Source of the DNA: Sphagnum compactum
Taxonomy: Eukaryota > Bryophyta > Sphagnopsida > Sphagnales
Direction: 5' to 3'
Assembly (NCBI GenBank): GCA_965153455.1
Contig: OZ234503.1
Span: forward strand, 248,001-312,000
DNA length: 64,000 nt
Shown here: piece by piece, positions 1-12,600 of the stretch
How the letters are laid out: each line of letters begins with the position of its first letter
How positions within the stretch are numbered: the stretch's first letter is position 1
Made by a program: the position numbers and the translations under genes
Notes under the pieces: model-generated
What the model was told of the DNA's origin: nothing
Database searches by the model: none
Seen by the model: only the letters and a program-made list of their open reading frames with translations

Positions 1-2066
1 GGTAATGATGAAAAACATAGTGAGAACACCAAACCTAATCACGTCAGCACAACGGTCCTATTTGTTGTGTTATTGTGCAACAAACAATTTTTTTACTAAT
101 TCTTGATGTGTGTTCAACACCCATTACCACCAAAAAAACAACCAAATAAGAGCACTACCAATGGAGCATTGCATAAAAGGTTAAAGTGAACTAGCTCCTG
201 AGTATAACATGCATTATCTGTACCAAAGCTGAAACGAATATCCATATTCCTTGAACATATATGTTTAATATATCTTAAGTTTGCAATACCTTCATCATAA
301 TGAACATCATCCTTTGACAACTTAATGCAATGTCGTAATGGAGTCTTTCACACAATTTGAATTTATATAATTTTATGCAATATATCAAAACATCCTAAAA
401 CATAATTTTTCAAGCCAATGTATATTTACGATATTCTTATATGAATGATGACAAATATTTTAATCATGTTTTTCAATATTGTTTGAATGAACGAGTTCAT
501 ATATATTTTTTATTATTTTCGACAGTTGCAAGGTCTATTGGAGTGGTAATTATGTAGGTAGGTGCAATCAAGTAGGTAAGGTCTAATACGTTCGTATCTA
601 AAAGGGTAGTATGTACCAAGGTGAAAGAGTATGTAAGTAGGTAAAGAAATGGTTTGGGAGTAGGGTTTAAGGTTTAGGTGATGATATTTTGTGGCACCTT
701 CTATCTCATAATTCTTTAATTTGCAATGATCAAGACTTGCCTTGGGGCATAAGGGTTGCAAACAAAGGAAGGGCTATCTCTAAGGCATGTTATACAAAAC
801 ACAAAGATTTAAGGGATTTTGAGGGCAACTATTGGAAAAACTTTTGATCCATTGAACAGTCATCATATTCTTTTTAACCTTGTTGCCCATAATATGCTCA
901 CCTTTCCTGTTCCTTGGGATCCAAGAATCTTTTTCTCATGCTTTTGTTGTTTGGGATCGGGTGTGTCAATTTAAAAAGGTTATTGTCTTCCCCGTTCATA
1001 TGTATATTGTAATTCTAAAAATTTTGTGGCTTATCTTCAATTTGGAAAGGCTACAAATTCTAGGAAGTTTGAGAGATCTAACCCTCATGACATCAAATTG
1101 CTTTCCATTAACATCAAGTTGCTTGGGGTGTTCATGCAAGAGGCTTGCAAAAGTCTTTTTGAACTACCTTTTCTAGATTTTATACCATGAAACATGATGT
1201 GTTATTATGGTTTTTCAAATTGGGTTGTGTGGAAAGCCTTTTATGGGGCTTGAGCAAACCGGTAGCCACTAATGCACCAATTGAAGATGAGGCCGTTCAA
1301 GCCGTTTTACGGATGAACCAAAAACCCATCCTCTTCCCCTACCCATGGATATTTCAGCCCCTTTCTTTGCCCCAACATCTTTCCTTCCTACCTACCTCCC
1401 CCCTCCTACCTCCTTGACATCATTTCCCGCTCATTCCATCTCAAGAGCTCAGTAGAGCTCTCCAACTTCAACCCCACAGAGCTTTGCGACACATGACTAG
1501 AGGAAGGTGAAAAGCTCAACATTGCAAGAACATGGAGAGCTCAATGTTGCAGGAACGTGAAGAGGAGAAGGAAAGAGGAGCGCTTCATCCCAAAAGTAGA
1601 AACAAAAGAAGAAAGGTAAACTCCTTCCCTTTTTTGCATTTTTTTAAGGTTTGTGTTTTTTTTTCGTTTTTTTTCTACTTGAAAAGGAGACACCAATATC
1701 TTCTTCTTTCAAATTTTTGTTTCCTACCTACCTCCCCCTCCTATCTTTTTATGCGCTACTATTGCAGCGAAGGAAGCAACGACAACAAGTTACAGTCGCA
1801 TTCTTTGTTGTGTTTGAAAAGAAGAAGAAGGCAAGGCCATCTTACTATCATCGCCTTCTTCTTTAGTAGTGTTGTAGTGAAGAAGAAAACAAGGGCAATG
1901 CACCGTCATCTTTTTATGTGAGGGTGGTGTGTAGAGAAGAAGAAAGCGATGGCAATTATCGTCACCTTCTTCTTCTATGGCGAGTCTTGAAGAAAAGAAG
2001 AAGGTGGCGACATTAACAACTCTTGCAGGTGTTGGGTTTTAATGTTTGGAGTGTGGGAAACGTGCC
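1..2066. other. Leading region without a recognised gene
   Basis: I find no supported gene here. The first 900 bases are AT-rich with only short open frames. Around 540-680 there are scattered GGTA/GTAGGT steps, and at about 1385-1412 a TACC/CCT-rich stretch, both resembling the degenerate TACC repeats seen elsewhere in the window. From 1540 to 2010 the sequence is rich in GAAGAAG and CTTCTTC blocks that give open but low-complexity frames (Lys/Arg/Glu-rich on plus). These could belong to a transcribed 5' region, but no domain or splice pattern supports a gene. Confidence 0.5.
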
Positions 2067-2878
2067 TCAAGATGCAACATCACGAATGGAAAAATATGAA
2101 GATATACAAGAGAGGATTTGATCCACCCGTTTTGTATATGCAGAACAATTGAAGATGGCATGGATGTCAAAAATTGGGATCGAGAGTCTAATAAAGCAAG
2201 TCGAATAGAACAGTTGACAGATGTATTCGATTTCCATGAATCTATAATGATTCATGGAAGGTAAAAAACAACAATAATCAATGTTCAATGTTTTTTTATA
2301 ATTTTTTTTCATCCAAGGTGGGTTAAGGTTTAATTTGGTGGTTTTTGGGTGTTTATAAAGTTCAGGAGACAACAAAGGAAAAGTTTGTTGAAAATGCAGT
2401 TTAGGTTGAAATGCAACACCGCCATCTATACACTGTTCATCATGCAGCAATTATTTATCAAGCTAAACATAGGATTGTATATAATGATATGGTTTAGGGT
2501 TTTCACTTTATATAATTAATTAGGTTTTTTCAGCCCTTTAATTTTTTAGAGTACCCAATTTTTGAACTTAGGTCCTTTGATAGAGAACCCTTTTTTTCAT
2601 TGGGTTCTTCAACATTTTTTGATCCACCCATATTTGTATATTTTTTATCAATATAATATTTTCTTCCAGTCACATTTGTTTGATGGGTATATGGTTAATC
2701 ATATGTGTTTTTTTTTTTCATAATCTTCTTAGTACTTTAAATGTAAGAATCAAAATTTAAATAAGCCCATATGAATGGGTAACATTAATTTTTCTAAAGT
2801 TTACAAAGATCATAATGAATATTGTGCAATACTTACATCCTTTCTATTATAATTTACTAAAGGCCATTTCAAATATGT

Positions 2879-3060
2879 AATACCCGCATATAGGTCTCGT
2901 AATAATTATTAGCTTTTTTCCAACCATTGCAATACCCGCATATAGATCTCGTCATAGTTGTTGGTTTTTACATCCATTGCAATACTTGCATGTAAGTCCA
3001 TAAATAATTGTTGATTTTTAACATTTTTTACAATACTTGCATATTGGATTCCATTCTAAT
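2879..3060. repeat. Tandem repeat, about 51 bp x 3.5
   Basis: The phrase AATACCCGCATATAG or its variant AATACTTGCA recurs at 2879, 2931, 2981 and 3032, a spacing of 50-52 bp. Each is followed by a GTCTCGTAATAATT-like segment and then T-rich DNA. The same array occurs in opposite orientation at about 63050-63225 in the right copy of the outer repeat. Confidence 0.8.
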
Positions 3061-3179
3061 ATTTATGGGACTCATATGACATAATAATTTAGTATAAGTA
3101 TCAATAAATAATGTAATAATTAAGGAATTATTAAAAAAATATTTCAAATAATGTAAATGATTGATTATCATATTTAAAT

Positions 3180-4001
3180 TGTCGCAACCCCACTTTGAGA
3201 GAATGTGAGGATGAGACTCACACTCCTGAGATGAGAACTTGGGAGTCCACCGGGACTCTCAAAATTTCAGAGTTTGATTGCAAGGGTCAAAACACCTCGC
3301 ATTGGGCATTCTTTATATCATTAGAAAGCTATCAAATCGTAAATGTCGAAAATGGGCTCCCATGAGCCATTTGGACATCTGCAACACAAGTTATAGCAAA
3401 AAGAAAGGTCGGGAGTCAAACTGGCAGTTTGACTTCTGACCATTAAAAGTTGAGAATCGACCCAACCACGATGCGTGCAAGTGAAGTGCGACACGCTGTT
3501 GGAAAGCTCTCAACGAGAGCTACAACTTTGCTTTAGACTTCAGCCCAATTGGAGGTGTGAGCAAAGAATTATAGCCCCGCAAAGTTGCGAAAGTCCAAAA
3601 CGTGCCAGTCTGAGGACTCTTTTTCGGGAGTCTCGGGACAAAAAGCCATTTGGATGTAGGTGCCGCAAAGAGGCGTAAAGAATACTATATGGGGGAAGGT
3701 GGTGGTTTCCCTCGAGTCCGGGCCGTGGTGAGTCTTGTGAGTCCAAGGTAACACATGGCTGGTCCTAGCACTAAAGGTGCCCCAGAAAGTGAACTAATCA
3801 ACTTGTTGGTTGGTGTGATGTAAATTCAAGTGAGTAACTAGTTGTTTGCCACTCTTCTTAGTCCCATCCCAAAGCTCCAGCACGCCCCTTTTACCCCTTT
3901 CAAGTGCTTTGAACTAGGGAACGTGCTCCGACTGCTTCCCTTTCTGATGTTATCTATTTGGGACTCATGTTTGGGTCCCTCAAAGAGTTGGGAGCGCATC
4001 A
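3180..4001. mobile_element. Solo LTR (822 bp) with 5-bp target duplication
   Basis: The segment begins TGTCGCAACCCC and ends GGGAGCGCATCA, so it has the TG...CA termini of a plant LTR. It is flanked by TAAAT on the left (3175-3179) and TAAAC on the right (4002-4006), a 5-bp target duplication with one mismatch. The inverted sister copy of the surrounding repeat (near 62930) keeps the empty site, reading straight through TTTAAACAATC, which fixes both ends. There are no internal gag/pol genes, so this is a solo LTR left by LTR-LTR recombination. Its sequence is less AT-rich than the surroundings. The superfamily cannot be told from the LTR alone. Confidence 0.85.
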
Positions 4002-4395
4002 TAAACAATCATTTATTTCTTAATATTAATTAAATGATTATTTGGTTGAACCTTAATTATTCAAATAATTAAATTTTAGGTTAAAAAATCAAATTAATAA
4101 TTTGATATTTAATTTATTATTTTAATTAGATTTTTTAATGTTGATAAGTTATTCAAATCATTATTTTTGATAATTATTCATGATAATTAATTGTTATAAA
4201 ATGAATTTAGATATATAAAAAGACATATTTTGGGTACCCAAACCACTTAACTTATTTTGAAGTGATCTTACATGTGGGTATTGCATTTAAGATTGATTAT
4301 TCACCTAAGGTTGTCTAAATCACCTATGGATTATTTCAAAATGAATTTGCATGCAGGTATTATATATAAGCTTTGGTTTTCATTGAAAGGCCACC

Positions 4396-5159
4396 CAAAC
4401 TACATATTGGTTATTTTGAAATGGCCCTATATGTGGGTATTGAATTTAAGGTTAGATCTACACTTTAGGTTTCCTAAATCACCTAAAGGTTATATCGAAA
4501 TGAACTTGAATATGAGTACTACATTTAAGGAAACATAAAAAAAGATATTTTTTTACCATTTGGTAATATTTGCAAATTAAGTTCTTTCACTTTCTTTAAA
4601 AAAATATAAAATGACATTACATTGTTTTACATATATTTAAACCCTAAAAATTCCGCCCAAAATGTATCTTAAATTTATTTTAATTATTATTGATTTGTAA
4701 AAAAAATTCATTAATTTCTATGTCCTAAACTCTAAACTTAAACCATAATTCTAATAAATAATAAATTTTACATTAAACCCTAACCCTCTGTATTATCAAT
4801 GTGACCAATTTTGCATTATGTTCATTTTTATATATGTAAAATCATACTATAAGGTGAATAATTTTTTTTGAAAACATGAATTTCATGATGTATTGACGAG
4901 GAATCAAATATTTAAAAAATATTTTATGTTTCATGGTTAATGAATTATCACGATATGGTATGGGTATTACATTTAAACAAAAGTGAGTTAGGAATATTGA
5001 ACTTTAACAACCATGAAACATATGGAAACAAAGGAGATTCATAATTATGTTATAGATTTAAATAGATGATAAAATAAAAAATAATACAATGAGTAAAACC
5101 TAGAAACAGGACACAGAAAATGAATGTCTGCTTCCAGCCACTTCGTTATCCATGACTTT
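4396..5159. other. AT-rich spacer between repeat and duplicated gene segment
   Basis: No gene is seen. From 4270 to 4530 there are two or three diverged copies of a phrase of the type ATTTTGAAATG...ATGTGGGTATTG...TTTAAG, so short repeats continue past the outer repeat boundary. The rest is AT-rich with homopolymer runs. The segment marks the breakpoint where the duplicated TPR-CHAT fragment is cut off. Confidence 0.5.
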
Positions 5160-6618
5160 GCATTTGAGAAGTGGCTTTCATCTGGCGAGCCACTTTCATA
5201 GCTCTGCCTATATTTAATTTTGAAGAGTGTACACATTACATCATAAAAATCAAGGGCTGCAAAGTCACCCCAAATAGATTGGCCCAGAGATGGTCCAAAA
5301 CACTTTTGATAACAAGCCTCTGCTTCCTCCAACCTGCAACCAAGGTAGCATGAGTTCACATGAATGCCATTGCCTCTGCCCAAATACATTTGAAAATCCA
5401 GGCAACCAAGAAAATTCAAACCATGACCTTACCCTTACATGCAGCACATGCCCACACACTTTTGCATAGATGTAAATAATGTCTACACTGGAAACCATTA
5501 AGAACCAAGAGCCCTGTGGACATATAAGGTATGTACTCTCCATACTTGTTCACTGCATGCTCCAAAGCTTCTGCTCGACATTTTTCAATATCTCTTGAAT
5601 ATAAAAATATTCCCTCCAATTCCCTTTGTTGCAGTGATTGACACTCATCTCTCTCCTTGTTTGCAAGTTCAATCAATTTTTTTCTCTCCTCAAGTTTTCC
5701 TTCACCTGGTTCTGGTGTCATCCACTCATAACAAATGCACTGCATCTTGTGAATATAGTTTGCATGTTCAGGACTGCAATACAGTGCTCTGGATGACCAT
5801 ACCTGACCTTCGCTTTCCATGGCTTCGAATCTAGGTTATCCCTTATTTCTTCCAACTTTTGATGCCTCCTCCCAAACCCCTGACGCAAACAATGTGAAGG
5901 CCTCATTAAATTTGGATACATAATCCAGCTTGCCAGGATACCTTTTTTTGTAAAGCTTGTTGCCTTCACGTGCCCATCGCAAACACTCTTCTATCTTGCT
6001 ATAATTAAAGTAATGCTTCTGGATGTCCCATATTACAGACTCAGATTTATTGATTACAAACTCCTTGCACTGCTGCTTCAGTGTCCTCACCTCAGAATCA
6101 GACACTAAATCTCTTGGATGTCCTAGTACATCAATCAAAAACTCTTCCACATCAGGGTCCAACGCCTCTTCCTCGCAATCTGAGGTTGAAGCCCACAGGT
6201 ACATGACCTTCCACAAAGTAGGCAGCAGATAAAATTTGAAATCTAGTGCTTCTGGCACATTTTGAAATTCAACCCATGCCTTAAAAGCTGCTATTGCAGC
6301 TGTTAAAGCAAGTTCAAAATTCATTGAATGAAATGCCCACAGATTGACTGACACAAGCGCATGACAAACCAAGAACCAAAGCCAAGAATCTCTATCTAAC
6401 AGACCTTCTGAACGCACAATGACATCTTTGCAGCTTGTCCACTCTGAATATGCTACAACCCAATCTCTTGTTTGTATAGCTGCTTGTGCACGGGCATGAT
6501 GTTCCTTGCACTCCACACCAACTTCTGCACATAAATTCTGAAAGTGGACCCAAATGGCAACTTTGTCAAATATATTGTCAACTTCGCCACATACACTGAA
6601 GTTGTTCCAAAAGTCCAT
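5160..6618 (-). pseudogene. Truncated, frameshifted duplicate of the TPR-CHAT gene
   Basis: This minus-strand segment is a paralogue of exons 1 and 2 of the TPR-CHAT gene at 46949. Exon 1 corresponds to 6618-5537 and starts at the same ATG context (HSDMD). The same GTACAT donor follows it in both copies, and exon 2 starts at 5333 after a CAG acceptor. The homology stops near 5160, so the rest of exon 2 and the whole CHAT domain are missing. A 2-bp deletion near 5855 causes a stop at 5836-5838, and a further 1-bp deletion near 5800 brings the frame back. Motifs such as YLWASTSDCEEEALD and SEVRTLKQQCKEFVIN are shared exactly with the intact copy, but elsewhere protein identity is only about 70 percent by eye. 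The open frame also extends upstream to 6768, whereas the right copy has a stop there, so I take that extension as non-coding. Confidence 0.85.
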
Positions 6619-8590
6619 GTCTGAATGCAGCTCAAATTCTTGCAGGCTGTCCCACTCGCAATCTGGATGCCTGTCACCTGAAACCTGGACTATATTTCCA
6701 GTGTCAGAATAACTTGAAACACTGAGCAGAGGGTATGACCAACATAAGCCAACACCAATCCACAACAAATCTAATTTGACAAAGCACTTTGCAACTTGTG
6801 AAGTTCCTAATACTTGAGAGAACTACTTATGCTGCCAATGCCCTTATCCACAAGCAAACTCATTGTGCCTCTTGTGACCAGATCTAAGAATGCTTTTACA
6901 CATATGCGTACACAAGGAGCTCTGTATCACACACTACTTACAGGTTCACATGTGGAGTTTTGTGGGGGAAATGCCCAGAAACTCTTTTCAGGCCAGGGCC
7001 TAAATCAAGTGCATATTTTCAACCAGGGTATGACCAGGCAGCACCCTACACATACCCAGTGGACGCTTAATTTGATCCCAGATGTAAGCTCCTTTTTGTT
7101 GATTCCAGGTGCTGTCAGTGCAATTGGATGAACTGCTGGCTCTAACGTGATTCTCCAAGATTTCTCAGACGTCTCTGCATTATTTCAAGACCACCCAGTT
7201 ACACAACCTACATCAGCTTCTGTTCTTCACTTTTCCTTTGCATCATTCTTGGTTTTAGGACACACAGATGACATCAAAGACTCCCAGGCAAAGGACCACT
7301 CTGGGCCGCTCTATCCTTCAGGGGTACACAAACTTTATGTAGCAAGACAGTAGAAAGATTGCACCGTCCACAGATCCTTGCTTGCTGCTGGTAGCCTTGA
7401 TCGCGTCCAGACCCAGAAGCAACACGCCCCTTTCCAATCCCCGACAGTAGAGTCGAGAGCTAAAGAAGCTCACGCGGGATTGCACCGTCCAAAGATTCTT
7501 GCTTGCTGCTGGTAGCCTAGATCACGTCCAGACCCAGAAGCAACACGCCCCTTCCCAATCCCCGACAGTAGAGTCGAGACCTAAAGACCTTGGCTCCGCA
7601 ACTACGCTGAAAGAGCGCACCGACAGTCGTGTATCGTAACCTACCAAACACCTACTTTCTTACTTATCCATTTACCTGACTACCTACCGCCTTGGGTGAA
7701 CCAGCACCCACGTTGGTACCATGGTAAAAATCCCGAAATCCGTTTAAATTATTTCTAAATATTTACAAACATCCCATTCTTAGACTAAATCAGGGTCTCT
7801 GAGCTCAAATTTAACATTTTCGGGGCTTAATATGTTGGCCGCTAAGAGCCCTTACTCAACAAGGTCAAGTATAACGTCGGTTCACCCTGTCCACCTTTTC
7901 CTTTGTGCACCATTTTCCAGACAGAAATCTCACAGTGCATGGTTGTTCGATGCTGATAGAACTCATGTCATAGAAAGGGGGGGGAGAGTATAAAAATCTT
8001 GATTTGGCTTTTGTAAAATGCCATTCTTCACAAATTTAGTTAGGCACCTGGTCAATGGCAGCATATCAAGATAAGTCATGTATCATAAGAAGCAATACAA
8101 TGCCCTGACACCTCCACTGCGATGTCATATTGTGCTATATCACTTTGGAGCTTTCTCCAGCCTGCTTTGTCATTCTCATGTTCACTTTTCTCCATCTTGG
8201 TCAGCTTCGGCTATATCATCAATCAAATCCCAAGTGGAATCTTTCCAAGTGAGAGTGAAAAGAACTGCAAAGTCTTCTTATTCCATACAATGATGCACAA
8301 GCACAACTATCATATGCCTTCACATTTCCTAAATACTTTCTCTCCTGTGTGTGCTCTAGTCTACTGAGCTATACCCCCATTTTGCTGCATTCCCTCCACA
8401 GCATTTCCTGCTGCTCTTCATTCATTGTCAAACTAATTGAGCACAGCATGCCTACAAAACCAGCTCCCAAAGGTCACCTATCGTTAACAGGAACTATTCC
8501 ATGTCTTAGCGTTAACAGAGAACCGGATCATATCTTTGTAGCGATCATTGTGGAAGATTCCCAGATTGCAGAATTTTGGCTGCATGAGAC
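6619..8590 (-). other. Duplicated intergenic segment between reductase and TPR-CHAT remnants
   Basis: This is the inverted counterpart of about 44600-46948. It contains a two-unit 121-bp tandem repeat (7357-7598), a tRNA-like A-box stretch (8355-8380) and the 3' flank of the reductase. Between about 7600 and 8195 the left copy carries roughly 600 bp that the right copy lacks, including TACC-like steps at 7650-7690 and an eight-base G run near 7980. Conversely, the solo LTR of the right copy is absent here. I see no protein-coding gene in this interval. Confidence 0.65.
7357..7598. repeat. Tandem repeat, 2 x 121 bp
   Basis: The phrase GATTGCACCGTCCA starts at 7357 and again at 7478. Each unit continues with CTTGCTGCTGGTAGCC, GCGTCCAGACCC or a one-base variant, and GACAGTAGAGTCGAGA. 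The right-hand duplicate has the same two-unit arrangement at about 45057-45224 and 45873-45960, with its second unit split by a solo LTR. The tandem repeat therefore predates the inverted duplication. Confidence 0.85.
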
Positions 8591-9554
8591 TCATTCTTTC
8601 CCCTCTCGCCCTTCAAGTTTTGCTATGCCCTGTGGCTTAGTAGGTTGAAATCTGGGCTTCCCTTCATCTACAAGAAGCATTGCAAATTTGGACCCTGTCT
8701 TTGGAGGCCAGCGATACTCATCACCACAATCCCCAGCAATTCCATCGCCCTTCTCCACCACTGCACGAATCAATGCAACATCTCCTTGATCAAGGCCTGG
8801 GAAAGAAAATGTAGCCTGGTTGCTAGTGATGTGCTCGGCTATGCTGAGCCGAGCACCGATTATAACTGCCGCTACAGCAGGCATGTCAGCTATATCATGC
8901 ACTGCCACATTGCTGATGCTCATTTTGTGCTTGTCTGCAATTTGACTCAGCACAAGCAGAAGCTCCTGGATCCCACATGAATCAAACACCAAATCATGGT
9001 AGGACCCGGCTTGCCCTCCACTAGTATCAACAAATTGGTGGGATAAACAGAATAGCACTTGCCAAGAAAGTTTTCTCAAATTCTTGTTTGACTCCATTTG
9101 GGATGATTTTAACCTGGAAAAGCATCCAACCCCATCCCGCTGGTCAATGGTGCGTGTGTATTTGGAGAGGGACTGTGTGGTTAACTCAAATTTTTCTGGC
9201 TCAGGACGCCCCGAATACTTCTCTGACAGGAAGCCACTTAGTAGCGACCTGTCAACCACTGGATCCTCAACATCTGTCTGCAACTGACTAGACCCAAGGT
9301 TCTGTCAACCAGGAGACGAGGAGGGAATGGCCCATGAGAAAATCATCCACCATTAGAAAAGTGCTACCAAGGGCACAATTCTGTGTACTTGTGCTCATCC
9401 TTTGGAATTAAGTACCACATCCACGATCTTCAAGCAGTCGCAGTTGTCTTCCGTAAGGAAAGACATACCCATATGCAAAGATCTTAACATTGTGTTTCAA
9501 GCACCATGCAACCATATTCTTTTCTGGCATTCTGTCTATAATTGAATATGCAAC
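8591..9554 (-). pseudogene. Remnant of aldo/keto reductase, last three exons, frameshifted
   Basis: Three blocks match exons 6-8 of the reductase at 40871-44598. They are 9554-9469 ([12 protein letters not shown]..., ending at the same GG|GTATGT donor), 9248-9114, and 8965-8591, which includes the family hallmark GDCGDEYR. The middle block is 135 nt against 136 nt in the right copy. The missing base lies in the GGATGGGGTTGG segment where the other copy has GGATGGTGGTTGG, so the frame is broken. Exons 1-5 are absent; homology ends near 9655, inside intron 5. Introns are retained, so this is a genomic duplicate and not a retrocopy. Exon 8 alone is still fully open. Confidence 0.88.
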
Positions 9555-9655
9555 CTGCACGGTCACCCTTCACAAAGGGTCCAATTACTTAGGGCTTCCA
9601 CAAAGAGAACATTGATATCTGAGACAATACGAATGACAAATGTTCAAATGTCCCT

Positions 9656-12600
9656 AGGCCTATATAAATATATTTAATAATTTTCCCAAATTTTCACTCA
9701 AACCATTTTATACAGGATCTGCGTCCTACATTTTTGTTACCTTTATGGAAGGAGAAAGAAGACTCGATCATGATGCTGCCTAACACTTAATAACGTGGTC
9801 GATTTTTTTTTAATTTAATAAATTATTTATATATATATATATTCATTTGAAAAATATCCTCATTCAATATCCTTTGCAACAAGTGACAACCCTATGCATG
9901 GCTAGTGATTTTCTTAAAATGCACAAGGTCATGTGTCTCATCCAAAGGCTACCTCCACAACCATCAGGATGAACATCCGATGCAATGAAATATTTTAACT
10001 AATTTTAACTAAAGCATTTCACAAATCTAAAAGTTAAAGTGTAATGAAACACAAGTATCTAAAGTGAAAATAATTTGACAAAAACAACTCGATAAAACGT
10101 TGATATCCAACATAGATGACAAAGATCATAAATTTTCCAACTTCGTAACAAAATAAAACAAAAAGTGAAAAAAACAAATCTAACATTTCATACATTTGTG
10201 ACTAAGATAAACATATTTTGAAGTTAGAAACTCCCTCCAAAGGCAAAGGAGAGAACATCTCCATCCACACCCCTTATTTGGCCTTTACAATCTTAACCAC
10301 ATCAAACAAAAAGAATCCATAGGATTATTATAGTGTATTTGGACCTTAATTGCAATAGAAATTTTGCCTCAAAAGAGGATAGCAACTTGCACGTGAGGTT
10401 CCCCAAACTAGGGAATCACACACACAAGGTTGCCCCTCTCCTCTCAAATGAATCACAATCTTCCATTTAGGAAATAAAAGTTTTACCAATTGTCAATGCC
10501 AGATAAAAACCATGAAGAAGGCTGTTTTGGGTTTTGAAGTCCAACCTCGCATGTGACTCTCACTCCCCAAAGAACACCTTTCTAGATTTTGACACTGCAC
10601 ATAAAACTATGATTTAATCCTACCACAAACATGAAAAGTTAGATTATATAAAGTCAAGCACCATATGGACCCCACCCTGTGTGGACCAATAACTAAGACC
10701 AAACAACCATAATCGGCCATATTTTATATCGACCCTTGTAGAAATCTTAGGATATTTGAGAAGTAGGTCGCATATATAAAGGTAGATAGATAAGAAAATA
10801 GGTAAGTAGATGGACTGTAGTTTGCACGTAGCTGAAGGCAACTTTTACCAGGGTCCAATGGTTACTAGAAACTACACCAAACCCCTATTGGGTATCAGGG
10901 CAATTCTTAGGAGCGATAATCACGATTTTCAAAAGTTCAAAAACCTGATTCTCATACATAACAGTGAATTTCAATTTTTTTTGAAAAAGTCAAATAAATT
11001 GCTTAAAAAACTATTCTTTCTATCATGAAGCCCAATAGTTTTTTGGGATGTTTGAAATAACCAAAACCTATGTTTCTTTTTTTATAATTTTTTCAAATAC
11101 TTTGAATTGGCAGTTCTTTGATTTAGGCCCCCCCCTCCAAACAAACAGAACTAATGGCTCTTTGATTCTAGTTTTTTTTTTCCCCCTAAAGGGGGGGGGG
11201 GGGAGTTGGGAGGGGGGAGGCGATGCTTGGGACCAATAGTTCTTTGATTCTACTTTTTCAAATGTTTGAAACCGAATTCCTCTATTCTTATTTGTTATTT
11301 CATATACCCAAAACCAATGGTTGTTTAAAAAATCAAATAATTGCCCCCACATTGGTTTTTACACTGCAACAATTTACACCTCTAATTAATATAATCCTAT
11401 ATCCATTAGATTGTAGAGAAAACTCCTCGATTACATTTGGAAAGTAACAATTGAATTCATTTTGAGCAAACCAAAACAAACAAGACAAGAAAGATTATTG
11501 TCATAACCATGTGAGCGTTGGTAACTCACAGAGTATCAAACCTTCACCTTCACATGCTACTTGGGACTCACGCCCACACTAATTAGCAGAACATGTAACA
11601 AATGATGTGACATGAATTATAATGCACCACATTGATCCCTCCACCAATTTTTTGAGTGTAATTTTCAAGCTGGACCAACCCAAATGCTACGGCCTGTTAT
11701 GCGTAAGGGCCAGTTTATAATGACTTGTTTGACAACCAACCAATACAATGTTTAAATAGGTTATTAAGTTGAATAATTTATGCCATTCTTATTAGTTTTG
11801 AAACATTGAAGCATTTGCATTCCTTGCCCCAAACCCTTTAAAGCTAGATGCACACAAATGGATGATCTGCCACAAATATAAAAAAATTGATTAAAGATCT
11901 ATATATCATATCTAGTGTTTAATAGCCAAGTTTGGGGCAATGAATGTAATAATTAATACAAACTCACTAACAATTCAAACTGGGTATATGCCCACTTACT
12001 TGGTGGGGGTGAAAAGTGAAAACAATTGGTTTTTGCATAGACCCTTGGTTTTTTTTATAAAAATGAAATTGTCTAAAAAACCACCTTTCTAATCAATGGC
12101 TTTCTACAATGGATATTTCAAGAAAATTGTCATTTGTTTAAGACTCGTAAAACAATTGGAATCAGTGGTCCGTTGATTTTTATTTTTTTACCAAAGCTTA
12201 TTAATTATTTTTCAAACATGTGTTGAAACTACCCATGTCCTACAATCAAAGAAAACTTGAGAACATAACATGCATACATGTCCTAAACTTAAACCTCTTT
12301 ATTTTTCTCTACATTGTAGGAATACGATAAAAAAATATTAAACATTCAATAATGATATATCAATATTGCTTCAATATTTGTTCAATTTTGCAATAATATT
12401 AAATTGATTCACATATTAATTATTGAGTTATTTTATAGCATTTAACTATTGAATGTTCAATATATTCAACTATGTTTGTATATTTGAAACATATTATCAA
12501 ATATTCATTTGTTTAATAATCGATCAATATCAATATTCACATGAATCATTTAATAATCAATGTACTAAACAATGATGGCCAAGAAGATCATTATTCAATA

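Larger units (their letters stand above)
2070..4395 (-). repeat. Left copy of an outer inverted repeat (AT-rich dispersed repeat)
   Basis: This block matches, in reverse complement, the last 1.46 kb of the window (about 62540-64000). The match runs from the segment at about 2070 (motif GCAACATCACG) to the phrase CATTGAAAGGCCACCC near 4380-4395. It is interrupted by an 822-bp solo LTR that is absent from the other copy. It contains a four-unit tandem repeat of about 51 bp (2879-3060), each unit starting AATACCCGCATATAG or AATACTTGCA. A minus-strand open frame of 127 codons (2067-2450) lies at the outer end; its counterpart in the right copy is broken, so I do not call it a gene. The repeat is probably part of a transposon family, but I see no diagnostic protein. 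Confidence 0.75.

Noticed and set aside
2067-2450. 127-codon minus-strand frame in the outer repeat
   Set aside because: The corresponding sequence at 63640-64000 is broken by changes, and no family is recognised; it is treated as repeat sequence.
8645-8980. Plus-strand 111-codon open frame, also present at 44209-44544 on minus
   Set aside because: It is the antisense shadow of reductase exon 8 in both duplicate copies.
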